NCBI RefSeq assembly: GCF_001613405.1
Contig: NZ_BDCH01000010.1
Location: 62,001-126,000 of the forward strand
Direction: 5' to 3'
Length of the DNA: 64,000 nucleotides
From: Nocardia crassostreae
GTDB taxonomy: Bacteria; Actinomycetota; Actinomycetes; Mycobacteriales; Mycobacteriaceae
Part shown: positions 17,756-25,955 of the stretch, one piece after another
Layout of the letters: each line of letters opens with the position of its first letter
How positions within the stretch are numbered: the first letter of the stretch is position 1
The notes under the pieces: generated by a model
What the model was told of the DNA's origin: nothing
The model's database searches: none
The model's input: only the letters and a program-made list of their open reading frames with translations
Translations under genes and position numbers: made by a program

Positions 17756-18635
17756 GCTGGTACTCCTTCGCTACCTGCCGTAGCAAATTTCTGCTCGTCA
17801 CGGCGTCGAGCGCCGCGTGCTGGATGATCGCCGACGCCCGGCGGTACTGCCGCACGTCCGTCTCTACCTCAAGGTACATGTCGCCGGTGTAGTTCTCGAC
17901 ATAGATAACAGTCGGCGCCGCAACCCCTTTGGGGTCTGCGGCGAAGTCGAGGATCACGAACGGGCCGAGAGTGATCCCGAGCGGGAATCCAGCCGTGAAC
18001 GGCAGCACCCGGACGGTGATATTCGGCCGCACACTCATATCGGCGAAGTGCCGCAGCTGCGCCGCCATGACCGACGACCCACCGACCACGGTACGCAGTA
18101 CCGCCTCCTGGAGTACGAGGTTGACAGTCGCCGGCTTGGCCTTGCGGGTCAGGATCATCTGTCGTTGCCGACCGAGCTGGATTCGCCGCTGCTGCTCATC
18201 CTCGGAGTCCTTGGGAAAGAAGATCCGGTTCAACGTGGCGGCGTACTCGGCGGTTTGAAAGAGGCCGGGCACGATGTCGGGACGATAGATGTCCAGGGAG
18301 CGGGCGTCGGTCTCCAACCCCACATACACCCCGAAGCTCTCGAGGATGACGTCACCGAAGCTGTGCCACCAACTCTTCTCCGCCGTCTGCCGCAGCAGCC
18401 CGATCATCGCTGCGGTCTCACCGTCCTTGAACCCGAGCACTTCACCCAGCAGTTGCAGATCCCGATCCCTGAGCTTGCCGAGTTCGCCACGCTCCAACCG
18501 TGATTGAGTACTGACGCTCCACTGCATCAACTCGGCAACTTCCCGCTGACCAAGGTTCGCCGCCTCACGTGCGCGACGGATGTACCCACCAAGCTGCCGC
18601 CTCGGCAATGACGGATGTCCTGCCTCAATAGCCAT
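17745..18635 (-). CDS. XRE-family regulator with DUF5753 domain
   Basis: A 296-residue DNA-binding protein. About residues 13-68 form the helix-turn-helix (LGGYIRRAREAANLGQREVAELMQWSVSTQSRLERGE, quoted in part: GQREVAELM). Residues about 100-285 are DUF5753, with YRPDIVPGLFQTAEYA, FADMSVRPNITVRVLPF, and GPFVILDF. It pairs with the DUF397 gene overlapping its 3' end. The divergent small gene at 18805 lies across a 169-base spacer and is a likely target. Function: local transcription regulator of the kind plentiful in Nocardia and Streptomyces; ligand unknown. Confidence 0.92.
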   Translation of the reverse strand: MAIEAGHPSLPRRQLGGYIRRAREAANLGQREVAELMQWSVSTQSRLERGELGKLRDRDLQLLGEVLGFKDGETAAMIGLLRQTAEKSWWHSFGDVILESFGVYVGLETDARSLDIYRPDIVPGLFQTAEYAATLNRIFFPKDSEDEQQRRIQLGRQRQMILTRKAKPATVNLVLQEAVLRTVVGGSSVMAAQLRHFADMSVRPNITVRVLPFTAGFPLGITLGPFVILDFAADPKGVAAPTVIYVENYTGDMYLEVETDVRQYRRASAIIQHAALDAVTSRNLLRQVAKEYQREH

Positions 18636-18804
18636 ATCCCCACCCTCGACCTTTCAGTCCGGCAGCGATTCACTTTCAGTTTGACCGCCTACCTGGGGGT
18701 TTGGGCCAGATTCTGAGAATTGCAGTACGACACGCGCTGATCCGCGCCGCCGGTGGTGTGCTGTTCCCACACCCCGATTCCCCGAATCCCGGGAGGTTCC
18801 AACG

Positions 18805-19134
18805 ATGTTCGACCACCCCGCGACCGCCACACGTGACATCGAGATCAACGTCCTGTGCGACGTGATCGACGCAGTCGAGGCGCTGCTCCAGCAACTCGAA
18901 TCCTCAGACAGCACGATCGTCACCTCCCGCCCGGAGGCCTACGCGATCTTCATCCAGGCCGTCATAGCCAGCGCCCGCGCCACCGGCCACCACGGCGCCG
19001 GCACCCTCGCCACCGCCCCACTCCTCGACGCCATCCTCGCCGGCGCCGAGGCAACCCCCTGGGACAGGGCAATACTCACAGTTCTAACCAACAGCCTCAC
19101 GGCGGGTAGCCGCAGAGAATCAGGCGGACTCTAA
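18805..19134 (+). CDS. Hypothetical protein, divergent from the XRE regulator
   Basis: A 109-residue, probably cytoplasmic, helix-rich protein without membrane segments or cysteine motifs beyond one Cys (NVLCDVIDAVEALLQQLE). GGGAGG precedes ATG 18805. I recognise no family. Its placement divergent from an XRE/DUF397 pair is common for small actinomycete genes controlled by that pair. Its last 15 bases overlap the 3' end of the SUKH-4 immunity gene on the other strand. Confidence 0.6.
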   Translation: MFDHPATATRDIEINVLCDVIDAVEALLQQLESSDSTIVTSRPEAYAIFIQAVIASARATGHHGAGTLATAPLLDAILAGAEATPWDRAILTVLTNSLTAGSRRESGGL

Positions 19135-19653
19135 ACCGCGGAAAGTCGTCGACCACCATGAATCTGCTTCAAGAAACGCTGAAGGGTCGATACGCGTCAG
19201 CACCGAACGGAGCTCGCGCGCCCGGTCGGAACGGCCCTCTGCACCCTGGTCGGCGTACGCGAAGATCGCAAAGTGATAAAGGAACTCGACGAATGCCCGA
19301 AGGCTTGAATTTATGGTTTCCGGTATGCCATCTTGAAGATCTATTTGAATGACTGATCCGGAACGGGTATCGAATAGGTACAGGATGTCGTCCTCGTCGG
19401 GGACGGTTCCCAGTAACACCGTGGGAATTATTCCATCTTCATCTTCGGGATGATATCTAAGATCCACCCTGCTATACATATCTATTCTTTCCGAGAACGC
19501 TCGGTAAAGGAAGGATAAACTCACGGGAAGCGAATCAACACTTGGGTACGAGTCCTCTGGAGCTTCAAAAATGGATTTCCATGCATCGATAGGAATCGAA
19601 AGGCTTCCTCCCCATGACTCCCATGCGCGCTGGTATTCTTCCGCGCTCACCAT
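19120..19653 (-). CDS. SUKH-4-like immunity protein
   Basis: A 177-residue protein immediately downstream of the toxin gene. SUKH-4-type features include a shallow aromatic N-terminal helix, LPVSLSFLYRAFSERI, and then DDILYLFDTRSGSVIQIDL followed by SSLRAFVEFLYHFAIF. SUKH proteins bind and neutralise the cognate toxin of polymorphic-toxin loci. ATG 19653 is chosen because GGAGG lies five bases before it; in-frame ATGs at 19665 and 19686 are alternatives. Base composition is clearly AT-richer than the surroundings, like the toxin tip, which fits recent exchange of a toxin-immunity cassette. Partner assignment rests on adjacency. Confidence 0.8.
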   Translation of the reverse strand: MVSAEEYQRAWESWGGSLSIPIDAWKSIFEAPEDSYPSVDSLPVSLSFLYRAFSERIDMYSRVDLRYHPEDEDGIIPTVLLGTVPDEDDILYLFDTRSGSVIQIDLQDGIPETINSSLRAFVEFLYHFAIFAYADQGAEGRSDRARELRSVLTRIDPSAFLEADSWWSTTFRGLESA

Positions 19654-19704
19654 TTCATCCTCCATTAAGAGATCGCCTACTTGCATTCAAGATTAGCAAG
19701 AGAT

Positions 19705-22700
19705 CTACCATTTCACCACCTTGATGATGACTGGAGCACCATCCGGAATATGGATGAGCTGGTTCCTGATCTGCTGGCCAATTCCATGATTGGTGATATC
19801 CTCCAACGCTGCAAGGTTGACGCGGGCATCCAGCCCTTCCAGCTGCAGCTCGACGAGATGGTCCATCTCTCTGGTTCTAAGGCGATCGAGGCGTCTGCGC
19901 CTGATGTAATCTGCCTTGGCTCGTAGCCAATCGTACTGGGTCTGGTTGATAACCTTCCGTGCTAGTAGTCGATTTAGCTCATCGATCTTTGCTCGATATT
20001 CTCTTCTAATCAGGCGCTTGTATTCTCTTCGAATCGATCTTTGCGCAGCTCCGCTTCTGGCTTGCACCGAATCTGGTTTGCGCGTGAGCGGATTCTTGCT
20101 TGATGCGCGCTCCATAATTACGGCTTTGCGTCGGAAGCTGTTCTTGGCCCAATGGTCTACCCTTGCCATCTGAACCTCATAGTGGCCTTGAGCGTTTCTA
20201 GTAGGCACAGGGGTTGGTGGTTCGACGTTTTCCTTCTTGTTCAGCGACTTATCTTTCAACTGCTGGTGACGGGATAGCCCTGGATTGGGATTCCCGCCAC
20301 GAGTTCCGCCACCGCCACCAGGTGTGCCTGTCCCGGTCGGGTTGGGGCCGGATCTTGGTCCGGCAGGAGGAACAGCACCACTGGAGGAGTTTCTAGCACT
20401 GCCTGACGTACCGCCACTTGGTGACTGGTGTCCTGAGGGCGACCTTCGTGCAGGCGTTGAACCATGCGCACTTGCATGTGCGTTGACACGCGATCGCTCC
20501 GTTCGTGGCACTCGGGCTTCGAACTGCAGTTGTTGTTCGAGTTCGATGATGGCGTTAGCTGCTGATTGGTTGATGTCTGCTTCGGTGCGCAGGATCTCGC
20601 GCAGTGGCGCGCCGAACTCAGGGCGCTGATAGGCCTCGCGGGGGATTGATGGTGCTTGATCGACGATGCTGTTGGCCGCCTTGGCTTGTCGTGCCAGATT
20701 TGGTTTCGCAGTCGCGAGGGAAGGTTTCGTGTTGGCCGCGGGACCTTGGGTTTTCGGTGTTGGTTTGGTGGGTGCGGGTTTGGAGGTGCCGGGGGCTCCC
20801 GGTGTTCCCTTTCCGCGGATGCGGGGGCCTTTGATGGGGATGAAGAAGGCTCCGACACCTACGGTGGCGGAGCCGAGGGTTTCGGCGGGGTGGTCTGCGA
20901 ATCCTGTCCAGTCGGTGCCGAGGAAGAATTTGGACCTTTCGTTGTAGCTGTTGAGTGCGGCGTGCCACGCGTCGCTCCAGGTCTTGCCCCAGCTTTGTTG
21001 GCCGGTCAGGGATTTGTATCCGCCCCACAGGGTGCCCACGGCCGCGGTGGTGTCGGCGAGAAGCATGCCGCCGATACCGAGGAGCAGCCCTTCCTGTGCT
21101 TCCCCTTGGGTGATCAAGTTCGGTTTGAAGCCGAGCAGGCCGCCGCCGATGTTGATGGCGTCGTTGAGCCCGGCGATGGCGGTAAGACCTTCGAGCATGC
21201 CCGCGGCATTGCGCAGTCCGCCTCTACCGAAATTGAGCACGGCCGCAGTGGCCTTCTCAGCGAGGCTGCGGGTGTTGATCGGGTTGCCGTGGCGGTCGAG
21301 GAGGATCTCAGTACCGTCGGTGTAGGTGATTTTGGTGCGGTCGCCGAGGCGGCGGACCTCACCTCGGAGGCCGGTGATGGGGTCGATGATCTCCTCGCGA
21401 AGGCGGCTCAACCAGTCGCGCCGGTATTCGGTGAGCTGGGTCGAATACCAGGCGTCCTTTTCCCAACCGGAGATGACTTCCCCGTTGACGCCGAACTTGA
21501 CGTGCCCAATCCAGTTGTCGTCGGAGTCGAAGGTGTTTCGCCCGCCGGCGAACTCGACGATCTTCTTGCCGGTGATCGGGTCGGTGGAGATGATGACCGG
21601 GTTGTTGTTGCCGTCGAGGAAGTGTTCGGCGGGGCGGCCGTTGGCGTCGAGAATCCAGCCGCGGCCGGTGTTGTCGAGTTGGCCGGCGAACACGGAGGTG
21701 AGACCGCCGTGGGCGTCTCGGCCGGTCTGTGTCAGGGTCGTGAAGCCGTGCAGGTCTTGGTGTTCGTTGTCGTAGAGGCCCTGCCCGTTGCGGACACCGA
21801 TATCGACGCCGATCGGGTTGCCGTTGGTGTCGTAGGACGGGGTCGCCACCCACGACCAGTTCGGGCCGACTGTGAACTGGCTGCTCGGCGCGCCGGCGGT
21901 CGAGGCGCCGGTGAGGAAGGTCTGGCCGTATCCGCCCTGAGCCGGGTCACCTGTCTCGAAGTACGACGAATGACCACCGACACCGGTGTTCCACCACCGA
22001 TACCCGGGCCCGGTCTCAGCGCGCGCCACCCGCGCGGTCCCGACCACCACGCCATTGGCCTCGATGGTGACATCGACGGTGTTCAGACCGTTCCCTTCAG
22101 GGATCGTGTAATGCAGCGTGACCCCATCACCCAACTCTTGATCCCAGCTCTCACCGACCGTGTGGTCACCGATATCGGGAAACGCCAGCACATCCGGATT
22201 GACGACCGGGGCTTCGGGTTCCGGCGCTACCTCCACAGTGGGCATGAACGGCGCCATCTCCGCGCCAGGCACACCCGCGTTGCTCTCAGGGGAGTACATC
22301 TGCTCGAAGGCACTAGGCTTCCCGCCACCGGGTGCCGGGTTCGCGGGATTGGGCGCGGATGGATTCGACGCCGCCGGAGGCGTCACCGGTTGCTGTTGCA
22401 CCGACGGCGGCTGGTCCTGCCCCGAAGGCGCCCGGTTCACCTGATCGCGAACCATGTCCTCCAACGACGCGGGAGGTGGACCTACGGTCGCGCCCGGTGG
22501 AGGCTCAGGACTGTACAAGTCCGTGGGCGACACAGGCCGGCCTACGGGCGACACCTGCACCGGACCTGCCGAAGCACCAGCCATCAAATCGTTGGCGTTC
22601 AGAATCCGCGCATACTTCGCGACAGCTTCCTCGGGCGAACGCACCGAGAAGTTGTGCACTCGGACAACAGTGTCGGAATTGTTGTTGCTGCCAGCAGAAT

Positions 22701-22797
22701 TCACGTCTGCGCGAGCCGGGACCATCCGGTCCCAGGACGGGGCCTGCCTCGCAATCCATGCCGCAGAGTCCGACGCTGCGAGAGGAGTGATCGTCAT
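19705..22797 (-). CDS. Large polymorphic toxin with C-terminal HNH-like nuclease domain
   Basis: A 1030-residue protein with modular layout. It starts with a short N-terminal segment without a Sec signal, then a Pro-rich linker (about 80-190). A long central part follows (about 200-650) with repeated DxxG/GNP-type turns (YDTNGNPIG, ILDANGRPAEHFLDGNNNP) and a Gly/Ala hydrophobic stretch. Next come a second Pro/Ser/Gly-rich linker and a basic C-terminal domain of about 130 residues. The tip contains EMDHLVELQLEGLD (Asp979, His980, Glu983), Asn994 and a later N-x-G, the pattern of HNH-superfamily toxin nucleases; DNase or RNase action is inferred. ATG 22797 follows GGGAG. A SUKH-4 gene lies 51 bases downstream. 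The tip is AT-richer than the body. Export is likely by a type VII-like or other non-Sec route, which the window does not show. Confidence 0.8.
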   Translation of the reverse strand: MTITPLAASDSAAWIARQAPSWDRMVPARADVNSAGSNNNSDTVVRVHNFSVRSPEEAVAKYARILNANDLMAGASAGPVQVSPVGRPVSPTDLYSPEPPPGATVGPPPASLEDMVRDQVNRAPSGQDQPPSVQQQPVTPPAASNPSAPNPANPAPGGGKPSAFEQMYSPESNAGVPGAEMAPFMPTVEVAPEPEAPVVNPDVLAFPDIGDHTVGESWDQELGDGVTLHYTIPEGNGLNTVDVTIEANGVVVGTARVARAETGPGYRWWNTGVGGHSSYFETGDPAQGGYGQTFLTGASTAGAPSSQFTVGPNWSWVATPSYDTNGNPIGVDIGVRNGQGLYDNEHQDLHGFTTLTQTGRDAHGGLTSVFAGQLDNTGRGWILDANGRPAEHFLDGNNNPVIISTDPITGKKIVEFAGGRNTFDSDDNWIGHVKFGVNGEVISGWEKDAWYSTQLTEYRRDWLSRLREEIIDPITGLRGEVRRLGDRTKITYTDGTEILLDRHGNPINTRSLAEKATAAVLNFGRGGLRNAAGMLEGLTAIAGLNDAINIGGGLLGFKPNLITQGEAQEGLLLGIGGMLLADTTAAVGTLWGGYKSLTGQQSWGKTWSDAWHAALNSYNERSKFFLGTDWTGFADHPAETLGSATVGVGAFFIPIKGPRIRGKGTPGAPGTSKPAPTKPTPKTQGPAANTKPSLATAKPNLARQAKAANSIVDQAPSIPREAYQRPEFGAPLREILRTEADINQSAANAIIELEQQLQFEARVPRTERSRVNAHASAHGSTPARRSPSGHQSPSGGTSGSARNSSSGAVPPAGPRSGPNPTGTGTPGGGGGTRGGNPNPGLSRHQQLKDKSLNKKENVEPPTPVPTRNAQGHYEVQMARVDHWAKNSFRRKAVIMERASSKNPLTRKPDSVQARSGAAQRSIRREYKRLIRREYRAKIDELNRLLARKVINQTQYDWLRAKADYIRRRRLDRLRTREMDHLVELQLEGLDARVNLAALEDITNHGIGQQIRNQLIHIPDGAPVIIKVVKW

Positions 22798-23364
22798 CAT
22801 GACTCCCCATGGCAACGGGCGGCAGGAATCCGACGTGTGACTGACGATGGCGCGGTATTGCCGCTGCGGCAGGTGGTTGCAGGACTGCAAATTTCGAGCA
22901 TGGTTCGCACGCTTTCGGGTGTGGGTACGAAAAATCCCGAGCTGCGCGCAGCTCGGGATCGAAGGGTGCGGATTCCAGCCCGATGCGACCCAAGCCCACC
23001 GAATGTGACTAACTGTCTTGAACTCGAAGATGAACCCGAATCAGGGATTGTCTCGAGGGCGTGCGATCAGCCGGTCGGTCGCGGACCGAGCGAAATCCAT
23101 TGAAAGTGCGCCTTTGCGGGAGATGCAGTTATGCCCCGAATCTCGACCACCCCAGGGCGCTCGACTGGTGCGTGTGGTGGATTGCCCCGGGAACTGGGGT
23201 GAAGGCACATCTATAGCGCTGTACCGATCGTCACCGAAGAGGACCCGCTTGTCAAGCCCGCTTGCGTAACGCAGCGAAACCTGCTGCTAAATCCCGAATT
23301 CAAGTTCGATGGCGGATTGCTCCACACCGCCTGGGCCGATTCGATCTCGAACCGGTGGCTTGAA
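22798..23364. other. Gene-free stretch upstream of the toxin
   Basis: 567 bases without a convincing gene. Open frames here are short and lack support. It must hold the toxin promoter near its left end and contains one perfect hairpin (22934-22959). No tRNA or repeat was seen. It may be debris left by exchange at the toxin locus. Confidence 0.5.
22934..22959 (-). terminator. Hairpin with T-run on the minus strand
   Basis: A 26-base perfect palindrome (arms of 13) beginning ATCCCGAGCTGCG. Read on the minus strand it is followed by TTTTTCG, as in an intrinsic terminator. No gene is recognised upstream of it on that strand, so it would block read-through into the toxin gene or be a relic. Confidence 0.55.
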
Positions 23365-23793
23365 TCAGTTGAGCGTCTTGCGCATCCAGATGTGGGGGAT
23401 GCCCGCGTCGTCGTCGATATCCCCGTAGGCGGTGTAGCCGAGGCGTTCGTAGAAGCCCTGGGCCTGGGTTTGGGAGTGGAGTTCGACCGCGGTCAGGCCG
23501 CGCTGGCGGGCGCGGTCTTCGATGGCTCGGACCAGGGCGACGCCCAGGCCGGTGCCGCGAGTTTGCTTCAGGACGGCCAAACGGCCGAGGACGCCGATGT
23601 TTTCGCGGACGAGCAGGCGACCGGCGCCCACCGGTTCGCCGTCGAAGCGGGCGAGGAAGTGGTCGGCGGTGGCATCGAGTTCGTCGAGTTCCAGTTCCCG
23701 AGGCACGCCTTGTTCGGTGACGAAGACTTCGACGCGGATGGCGTAGGCGTCGGCTAGGTCCTGTTCGGTGGAGACGGTGACAACCTCGATCAT
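23365..23793 (-). CDS. GNAT-family N-acetyltransferase
   Basis: A 142-residue GNAT of the ElaA/YjdJ-like type: AYAIRVEVFVTEQGVPRELELDELD at the front, the acetyl-CoA loop in RLAVLKQTRGTGLGVALVRAIEDRA, then VELHSQTQAQGFYERLGY. It transfers an acetyl group to an unknown amine. ATG 23793 is chosen by family length. In the given sequence the upstream cupin frame runs into this gene without a stop, which I attribute to a frameshift; in the corrected frame the cupin stops 14 bases before this start. Last gene of the same-strand run that begins at 26863. Confidence 0.85.
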   Translation of the reverse strand: MIEVVTVSTEQDLADAYAIRVEVFVTEQGVPRELELDELDATADHFLARFDGEPVGAGRLLVRENIGVLGRLAVLKQTRGTGLGVALVRAIEDRARQRGLTAVELHSQTQAQGFYERLGYTAYGDIDDDAGIPHIWMRKTLN

Positions 23794-23807
23794 GAGGTCA
23801 GCATGCC

Positions 23808-24213
23808 TCAGGGCTCGGCGGCGCAGGGTGGTGGGGGAACGTTGCGGGAGAGGGGGCTGCCGGGGGGGGGGATTGATGTAGAGGACGGTCAGGCGCAAGG
23901 GGTTCGGGCCGCTGTTGCGGGCCAGGTGCGCATTGGCGCGGCCGCTGGGTTCGCGGAAGACGCGCCATGGGCGTTTGGTGACGGGGGCGCAGTCCAGGCC
24001 CGGGTGATCGAGGGCGCTGCCGGTGACCAGCACCAGCAGCGTTCCGTCGTGAAAGTGCCAGCCCGTGCGGCCGCCCGGGGCGATTAGGGTCTGCCGCAGG
24101 ACGACTTCGCGGCCGAGAAGGGTGAAGCGGGCCAGTTCGCGGCTGGCCGTACCGATCGCCGGGGGCGGATTCGGGCGGAAGCCGTTACGCGGATCGCGGT
24201 GGAAGAGCGCCAT
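23808..24213 (-). pseudogene. Cupin-domain protein, frameshifted at a C10/G10 tract
   Basis: The frame from ATG 24213 (SD GAGG nine bases upstream) encodes a small cupin: REVVLRQTLIAPGGRTGWHFHDG, LVLVTGSALDHPG and NPLRLTVLYINPP. The metal-binding pattern is HFHDG. At the ten-G run 23862-23871 the frame passes into the arginine-rich series PRQPPLPQRSP and fuses to the GNAT. With nine bases instead, it would read PPPGSPLSRNV and stop at 23808-23810, giving 134 residues and normal spacing to the next gene. So one inserted base is likely, either real (possible phase variation) or a sequencing error. Role unknown. Confidence 0.65.
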
Positions 24214-24263
24214 ATTCGGCATCCTCGCGCACGGGCGTCGGCGCGTAGCGGCCGGAGGCGAGC

Positions 24264-24560
24264 TCAGTGCTCGTCGTAGTGCCCGTCGTGGGCGGCGTAG
24301 CGGTGGCCGTCGTGGATGTAGTCGACGTGGTCGCCGTGCGGGACGGCGACGTGGCCGCAGCCTTCGCCGTGCTTGTGGTCGTGGCTGTCGTGGGCCACGT
24401 GAACGGTGGGTTCGCATTTGTCGAAGTGGCCGTCGTGGGCCTTGTGCAGGTGGCCGTCGTGGACGTAGTCGACATGGTCGCCGTGTGGGACGGCAACGTG
24501 GCCGCAATCGGCACCGTGCACATGGTCGTGATCGGTGTGAGCGGCATGAGCGGTGGTCAT
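24264..24560 (-). CDS. His-rich metal-binding protein with internal repeat
   Basis: A 98-residue protein with 26 histidines, many aspartates and three cysteines. Two copies of the unit CGHVAVPHGDHVDY followed by HDGH and AHDGH lie 49 residues apart. There is no signal peptide or membrane segment. The composition predicts binding of zinc, nickel or copper and a storage or buffering role; related small proteins occur widely in actinobacteria. ATG 24560 has AAGGAAG upstream. It lies 58 bases after the DUF692 partner gene on the same strand, which is suggestive because many MNIO clusters concern metal handling. Confidence 0.8.
   Translation of the reverse strand: MTTAHAAHTDHDHVHGADCGHVAVPHGDHVDYVHDGHLHKAHDGHFDKCEPTVHVAHDSHDHKHGEGCGHVAVPHGDHVDYIHDGHRYAAHDGHYDEH
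24302..24506. repeat. Direct repeat inside the His-rich gene
   Basis: Two near-identical units of about 58 bases (24302-24359 and 24449-24506), offset 147 bases, which is 49 codons. They encode the duplicated CGHVAVPHGDHVDY module and probably arose by internal duplication. Confidence 0.8.
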
Positions 24561-24618
24561 GGAGCTTCCTTTCCGGGATGGGCAGGACTGTCCAGCTAAC
24601 TCATGCCGACATTAGCAC

Positions 24619-24969
24619 TCACGCATCGGTGCGGCGGATGCGTGCGCGCAGCGCGGTCCACCTGCTTTCGGACGGCCGCGGATCGGGCAGGTCGTGCTGC
24701 GCGGCGAAGGCGGCGGCGTCGGCGGGGGTGCTCAACTTCGGGCGGGCACGCGCCCAGGCGACGAACAGCGCGGTGAACTCGCCGCCGCAGCGGTGGGCGA
24801 GCAAGGGGTAGCGGCGCGCCACCTCCTCGGCCCGCTTGTGCAGGAGCGCGTGGGCCGCCGCGGAGAGGTCGGCGTGGTCGAAACCGGGCGGCGGTTCGGC
24901 TCCGGCGACTAGGGCGCGCACCAGCTCTTCCTGTTGCTGGGCGAGGGATTTCGCGGCGGACTCGGTCAC
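24619..24969 (-). CDS. Small partner protein of the DUF692 enzyme (SCO6045 C-terminal-like)
   Basis: A 116-residue cytoplasmic helical protein. Its GTG start overlaps the stop of the DUF692 gene by four bases (GTGA). Visible features are QQQEELVRALVAG, HALLHKRAEEVARRYPLL, then FTALFVAWARARP. It resembles the domain fused to the C-terminus of DUF692 proteins such as Streptomyces SCO6045. In other MNIO systems (MbnBC, TglHI) a small second protein holds the peptide substrate for the enzyme; that role is inferred here from position and tight coupling. Confidence 0.7.
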   Translation of the reverse strand: MTESAAKSLAQQQEELVRALVAGAEPPPGFDHADLSAAAHALLHKRAEEVARRYPLLAHRCGGEFTALFVAWARARPKLSTPADAAAFAAQHDLPDPRPSESRWTALRARIRRTDA

Positions 24970-25955
24970 GGCGACAGTACTCCGGCGCGCAGGGTGATCG
25001 ACGGGCGGTTGGATTCGCCCGCAATGGCGTTCAATTCGGCGAGCAGCTCGGTGGCGAGGGGATAGTTCCCGTCCCGCTCCAGCATGAGCGGCACCGCATG
25101 GTCGGCGGTGAACTCGCGGACCAGCGCGAGCACCTCCGGCGGGACCGGATGGACGTGGGTGTCGTGGTAGCGGCCGCCCGCTTCCTGCCCGCCCGCCACA
25201 TGGCAGTAGGCGATGCGCTCGGCGGGCAGTCGCCGCAATTCGGTGAGCGGATCACGAGATCTGTTGCGGGCATTGGCATAAACGTTGGCGATATCGATGA
25301 GCAGATACACACCCGTCCGCTCCACCAGCTCTTGTAGGAACTCCGCGTCGGTGAACTCGGCATCGGGCCACTCGAACAGCGCCGCGATGTTCTCCACCGC
25401 CAGCGGAACCTCGAGGTCCCGCTGGGTGCGAGAGATATTGCGGGCCAAGGCGTCGAGCGCCTGCCGGGTACGCGGCACCGGCAGCAGATGCCCCGCCTCC
25501 AGCCCGCCCGCCCGCACGAATGCGATGTGCTCGCTCACCAGCGGCGCATCCAGCGCCCGCGCACACTCGGCCAGGTGCGCGACCCGCTCGTCGGCCACCG
25601 GCTCCGCGCCGCCGAGAGACAGCGAAATACCGTGCGGTACAACACGTATACCCCGCTCGATCAGAGCCGAAAGTTCCTCCGGAACCAGCACGTCACGGTT
25701 GGGCGGCGAGTCGACTGCCCGTCGACCGCTGTTTCCGATCAGGCGTCCGACCCCGGCGCGCCGTCTCTTACGCGGTGCCGCCACGGCCAGCGATTCCGCG
25801 ATCACCTCGCAGAACCCGATCCCCTCCAGCGCCGCGATGATCCCGCAGATCTCCCGCCGCCACCCCACACCCAAGGCCGAATCCGGCAGCGGCCCGGCAT
25901 CATTCGCCGGTCTCGACCGTGCTGCCGGATCCGGTCCGGAAACCGGCCCGGTCAT
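24966..25955 (-). CDS. DUF692 / MNIO-type metalloenzyme
   Basis: A 329-residue TIM-barrel protein of the DUF692 family, multinuclear non-haem-iron oxidases that modify Cys or other residues in peptides (MbnB, TglH). Likely metal ligands are all visible: Glu54, His108 in VVPHGISLSLGG, His143 in VSEHIAF, Glu188 in AVENIA, Asp221/Asn224 in LLIDIANVYANA, His252 in CHVAGG, Asp265/His267/His269 in HDTHVHPV and Glu293 in MLERDGNYP. ATG 25955 overlaps the stop of the upstream membrane-protein gene (ATGA). Residues about 58-89 are a basic insertion (PRKRRRAGVGRLIGN) that splits the usual distance between the first Glu and His108. Substrate is inferred to be the Cys/Gly tail of the neighbouring protein. 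Confidence 0.88.
   Translation of the reverse strand: MTGPVSGPDPAARSRPANDAGPLPDSALGVGWRREICGIIAALEGIGFCEVIAESLAVAAPRKRRRAGVGRLIGNSGRRAVDSPPNRDVLVPEELSALIERGIRVVPHGISLSLGGAEPVADERVAHLAECARALDAPLVSEHIAFVRAGGLEAGHLLPVPRTRQALDALARNISRTQRDLEVPLAVENIAALFEWPDAEFTDAEFLQELVERTGVYLLIDIANVYANARNRSRDPLTELRRLPAERIAYCHVAGGQEAGGRYHDTHVHPVPPEVLALVREFTADHAVPLMLERDGNYPLATELLAELNAIAGESNRPSITLRAGVLSP

Noticed and set aside
20656-23103. 815-residue open frame opposite the toxin gene
   Set aside because: Antisense shadow; the toxin frame has modular domains, a Shine-Dalgarno start and a cognate immunity gene.
23018-23269. Small open frame in the stretch before the GNAT gene
   Set aside because: No Shine-Dalgarno, no family resemblance and biased only by GC content.
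24302-24506. CRISPR-like direct repeat
   Set aside because: Only two units, in coding frame, encoding a duplicated His-rich module.
23365-24507. A single cupin-GNAT fusion protein of 380 residues
   Set aside because: The first 95 residues are Arg/Pro junk antisense to nothing conserved, and the join coincides with a ten-base homopolymer; two separate genes explain the motifs better.
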